A program made the position numbers and the translations under genes. From positions 868,001-932,000 of the forward strand of contig NZ_CP146091.1 of assembly GCF_037023145.1 (NCBI RefSeq): a stretch of DNA of 64,000 nucleotides. Direction: 5' to 3'. The notes below the pieces were generated by a model. It was not told where the DNA came from. It was given only the letters and a program-made list of their open reading frames with translations, and did no database searches. Shown here one piece after another: positions 61,662 through 64,000 of the stretch. Origin of the DNA: Ralstonia sp. RRA (GTDB lineage Bacteria; Pseudomonadota; Gammaproteobacteria; Burkholderiales; Burkholderiaceae). The stretch's first letter is position 1; every line of letters starts with the position of its first letter.

Positions 61662-62356
61662 TTCTTTCTCCCTGATTTGCGCAAATCTTTCTGTCGAATG
61701 GCTTTCTGCTATTCCGTGCGGAGCTGTATCAGGACTGATTTTTGCTGGTGCATATATCTCGCGAAATATATCCGTTTCAACATAATTCGATATATGTCGC
61801 ACCGCACGATATTCCCCCCACAATCGAGGGGAGGAGTTTAAAACACTTCAAACGAACCGAATTCATTCCTTCGTTTGAAATGCTGCCAAATGGCGCCGCG
61901 CCTGCTTGCGCGAGGCATTGCAGACAATGTTTTGAATGAAATCTCTATTTACTTCATAGTCTGTGCAGACCATAGTGGCATGCATAACGACAAGTAAATA
62001 GCCAGTAGCGTACCTTCGGAGACACAGGATGTTACGCATTCAAAACGGGCCTTTCCAACATTCCGCATCTGCGCGTGCCCACGCGCGTCACCGCCATCGT
62101 CATCATCGCAGCGCGCCGGGTTTCCCGCGTTAGCTGCAACACCCCGACTGGTTTTGGCATCGGCACCCAACCGATTAGTGCGTTACGCGAGTTAACGCGC
62201 ACGACAAAACACGTCCGTCTTTTCTGTTGATTTGCAGGATTGATCTGCCGCCGAGGCAGGTCGTGCGCTGTCGGCTGTCGTACGCCGACAGGCGGGGCTA
62301 TTGGCCGACATTTGCCGGCAAAAACACAACAAGTTTCAAAACGTGAGGAGACAACC
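61662..62356. other. AT-richer gene-free stretch after the tRNA
   Basis: About 700 bp without a credible gene. By hand count 61741-61800 and 61921-61980 each have 22 G/C in 60, far below the rest of the window. A perfect 10-bp inverted repeat (TTCAAACGAA at 61847-61856 with TTCGTTTGAA at 61870-61879, loop 13) and an 8-bp hairpin (62268-62275 with 62284-62291) are present. The latter is in the leader of the lipoprotein gene. No integrase or direct repeat of the tRNA 3' end was noticed. Confidence 0.45.
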
Positions 62357-63955
62357 ATGGGTAGTCGACGTCATCTTTTTGTTGTCATGGCAACCAGTTG
62401 CATAGTTGCGATGCCGTTCATCGGCGGGTGCGGCGGTGCGGACGATCCCGGCGCATCGAACGTCGCACAGTGCTCGGGTAGTTCTTGCCCGCCCAGCGGG
62501 CCAAACACCACGCCAACCACGCCGACGAGCCTGTGCCCGGCCGCGCTGGACTACACGACCACCTACACCGGCGGCTCCGGCAGCGGTGAGTACATCAAGG
62601 TCAAGTTCGATACGAGCAAGAACACGTACCAGATGCAGTTCATCGAATCGTCGGTGCCGACCTCGGCGGGGCAGGTGAACAACACGCGCAAGGGGCTGAC
62701 GATCAATGGCGCGTTCGTGCATCCGACCAATTTGCCGACGCCTGAGCAGAACCGTTGCGCCTTCGTGCTGCAGTCGGGCAAGACGGCGGACAACAGCTAC
62801 GCGATCACTGTCAATCCGCAAGACCCGCCGACGCTGTTTGTTGGTCAAGGCATCGTGGGCGGCGGCATCCCGGGCGCGACCATCCAGTTCGATGGCATCA
62901 CGGTGGCGCCGGGCATTCCTCCGCTCGCAGTAGTGCCTTCTCGCACGTTTGATTTCTATCCGTTCCTGGGCTTTTCCCAGACCGTGACGGATTTCTCGCA
63001 AGTCGCAGGGAAGTACAACCAAGTGGGCGTGCATGTAACGCCAACGGGCTCGGGTAACCAGACGACAACGCCCCAGGGCTGGGAGCCCGATGCCGTCAAT
63101 TGGACGCAGACGTTGAATGCCGACGGAACGTGTACGTCCGACAGCTCCGATTACTCGTGCCATACGACCGGCACGCCGTGGACGCTGCGAAAGAACGCCG
63201 ACGGCTCGCAAGACAACGTGTTTGTCAGCAACCCGGTGAGTGCCAATTCGCCCTATGCCTTTGTCGGTCAGGTCTCGCCGATCATCCTGTTCACACCGAG
63301 CCAGGCCAAAGGGATCATGATTGCCGGCAAGCTCAATGGGCAGGTGGTGCCAGTGGTGATCCGCGTCGGCTATTCGCACAGCGATCCGGCCAACGTGCTG
63401 GCCTCCGTGGGCGATGATCAGATCGGTATCTCGATCCTGACGCCGATGACGACCATCCCGACCAATGCGCTAATGGGCGGCTATATCGGTGCTACCAGCG
63501 CATCTGCGTGCGGTGTGGTGACATCCAACGGTCCGACCACGAACATCTCTGGCGTCAACGGTATCAACCCCACGGTGGCCCATCCAGAGCTCCCCGGCAC
63601 CTTTACCGGCGGCTTCTTCCATGCGTGGGCTGGCAGTTGCAATGACGGCACCGCCGTCTCCACGCTGGCCGCCAACTACACATCAACACTGTTCCAGAAC
63701 GGCACCGCAGCCTTCATCAACCCGTTCAACTCGCGGGTGACGGCGCAGTTCGCGCTCGACTACACGCAAGCCTCGCCAGGCAAGTTGCTGGTCACCGCGC
63801 AGAACGACTTCAACGCGCAGGGTGCCAGCGGCAACGTCGCGTTGTTCAAAGCGGGCGACACGGGCGTCGCAGTCAAGGTGGGCAACGTGTACGCAATGCT
63901 CATGAACAACAACAAGTACAACCCGTTCTTCACGGTCGGCGCGTTCGTCCAGTGA
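62357..63955 (+). CDS. DUF2957-family lipoprotein
   Basis: 532-residue predicted lipoprotein. The signal ends in the lipobox-like IGGC near residue 25, followed by a Ser/Pro/Thr-rich linker to about residue 60. A large beta-rich domain follows, with repeated features such as DYTTTYTGGSGSGEYIKVKF, GVNGINPTVAHPELPGTFTGG and a C-terminal NVYAMLMNNNKYNPFFTVGAF. The composition and architecture match the DUF2957 lipoproteins I remember from Ralstonia and Burkholderia; function unknown. ATG 62357 follows GAGGAG. Six or more Cys in the mature part may form disulfides. Confidence 0.7.
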   Translation: MGSRRHLFVVMATSCIVAMPFIGGCGGADDPGASNVAQCSGSSCPPSGPNTTPTTPTSLCPAALDYTTTYTGGSGSGEYIKVKFDTSKNTYQMQFIESSVPTSAGQVNNTRKGLTINGAFVHPTNLPTPEQNRCAFVLQSGKTADNSYAITVNPQDPPTLFVGQGIVGGGIPGATIQFDGITVAPGIPPLAVVPSRTFDFYPFLGFSQTVTDFSQVAGKYNQVGVHVTPTGSGNQTTTPQGWEPDAVNWTQTLNADGTCTSDSSDYSCHTTGTPWTLRKNADGSQDNVFVSNPVSANSPYAFVGQVSPIILFTPSQAKGIMIAGKLNGQVVPVVIRVGYSHSDPANVLASVGDDQIGISILTPMTTIPTNALMGGYIGATSASACGVVTSNGPTTNISGVNGINPTVAHPELPGTFTGGFFHAWAGSCNDGTAVSTLAANYTSTLFQNGTAAFINPFNSRVTAQFALDYTQASPGKLLVTAQNDFNAQGASGNVALFKAGDTGVAVKVGNVYAMLMNNNKYNPFFTVGAFVQ

Positions 63956-64000
63956 GGCACGCAGCAACGAAATCACATGCGGCGGCGCGTGAAGTGTGCG

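Overview
The window looks like a chromosomal segment of a high-GC betaproteobacterium, most likely a Ralstonia species. This is inferred from family-level recognition: a BPSS1780-family membrane protein next to an APH-type homoserine kinase, a DUF2957 lipoprotein, an 876-residue RpoD with a long Lys/Ala-rich N-terminus, and the pca/pob layout. No rRNA, IS element, integrase or CRISPR array was seen. One tRNA gene is present, tRNA-Ile(CAT).

Layout. 1-3.2 kb: tail of an upstream gene, then an iron-controlled unit with a Fur box on a sigma70 promoter, a terminated leader, a TonB-dependent siderophore receptor and a secreted amidotransferase-like protein. 3.2-9.9 kb: a probable dispersed intergenic repeat, dadA, a GltI-type glutamate/aspartate binding protein, and on the other strand a complete polar amino-acid ABC transporter. 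10-23.4 kb: the protocatechuate/4-hydroxybenzoate region. It holds an IclR regulator (PcaR/PcaU type), pcaIJFBDC running into a Liv-type ABC transporter, that system's binding protein on the opposite strand, a LysR regulator and pobA. The ring-cleavage genes pcaGH are not in the window. Together the genes cover 4-hydroxybenzoate to protocatechuate, and carboxymuconate through beta-ketoadipate to succinyl-CoA plus acetyl-CoA, with a candidate dedicated importer. 23.3-27.2 kb: two secreted glycosidase-like proteins, a small unknown protein and a second-type infA with a TTG start.

27.2-46 kb: valS-galU, uvrD, a secreted metzincin protease with a tandem-repeat N-terminus next to a membrane-anchored protein resembling a detached pro-domain, thrB with its membrane-protein neighbour, a DUF2782 protein, a LOG-family protein divergent from polA, a type II NADH dehydrogenase, a Tat-exported dienelactone-hydrolase-like protein and a ZIP metal transporter. 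46-56 kb: sulfurtransferase, EamA exporter, Rieske oxygenase, the xseB-ispA-dxs isoprenoid operon, folE2, tsaD and a YhiN-type flavoprotein. 56-61.7 kb: the macromolecular-synthesis cluster yqeY-dnaG-rpoD without rpsU, then tRNA-Ile(CAT). 61.7-64 kb: an AT-richer gene-free stretch and a DUF2957 lipoprotein.

Strongest leads: (1) matching GTTCGTA-N4-GAAC operators in front of pcaI and in front of the divergently placed ABC binding-protein gene, which tie the transporter to the pca regulon; (2) the Fur-controlled short transcript ending in a terminator ahead of the TonB receptor; (3) the four-repeat metzincin protease with a separate pro-domain-like partner; (4) a 19-bp palindrome between the LysR gene and pobA. 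All functions are read from sequence motifs and memory of the families; no search was run.
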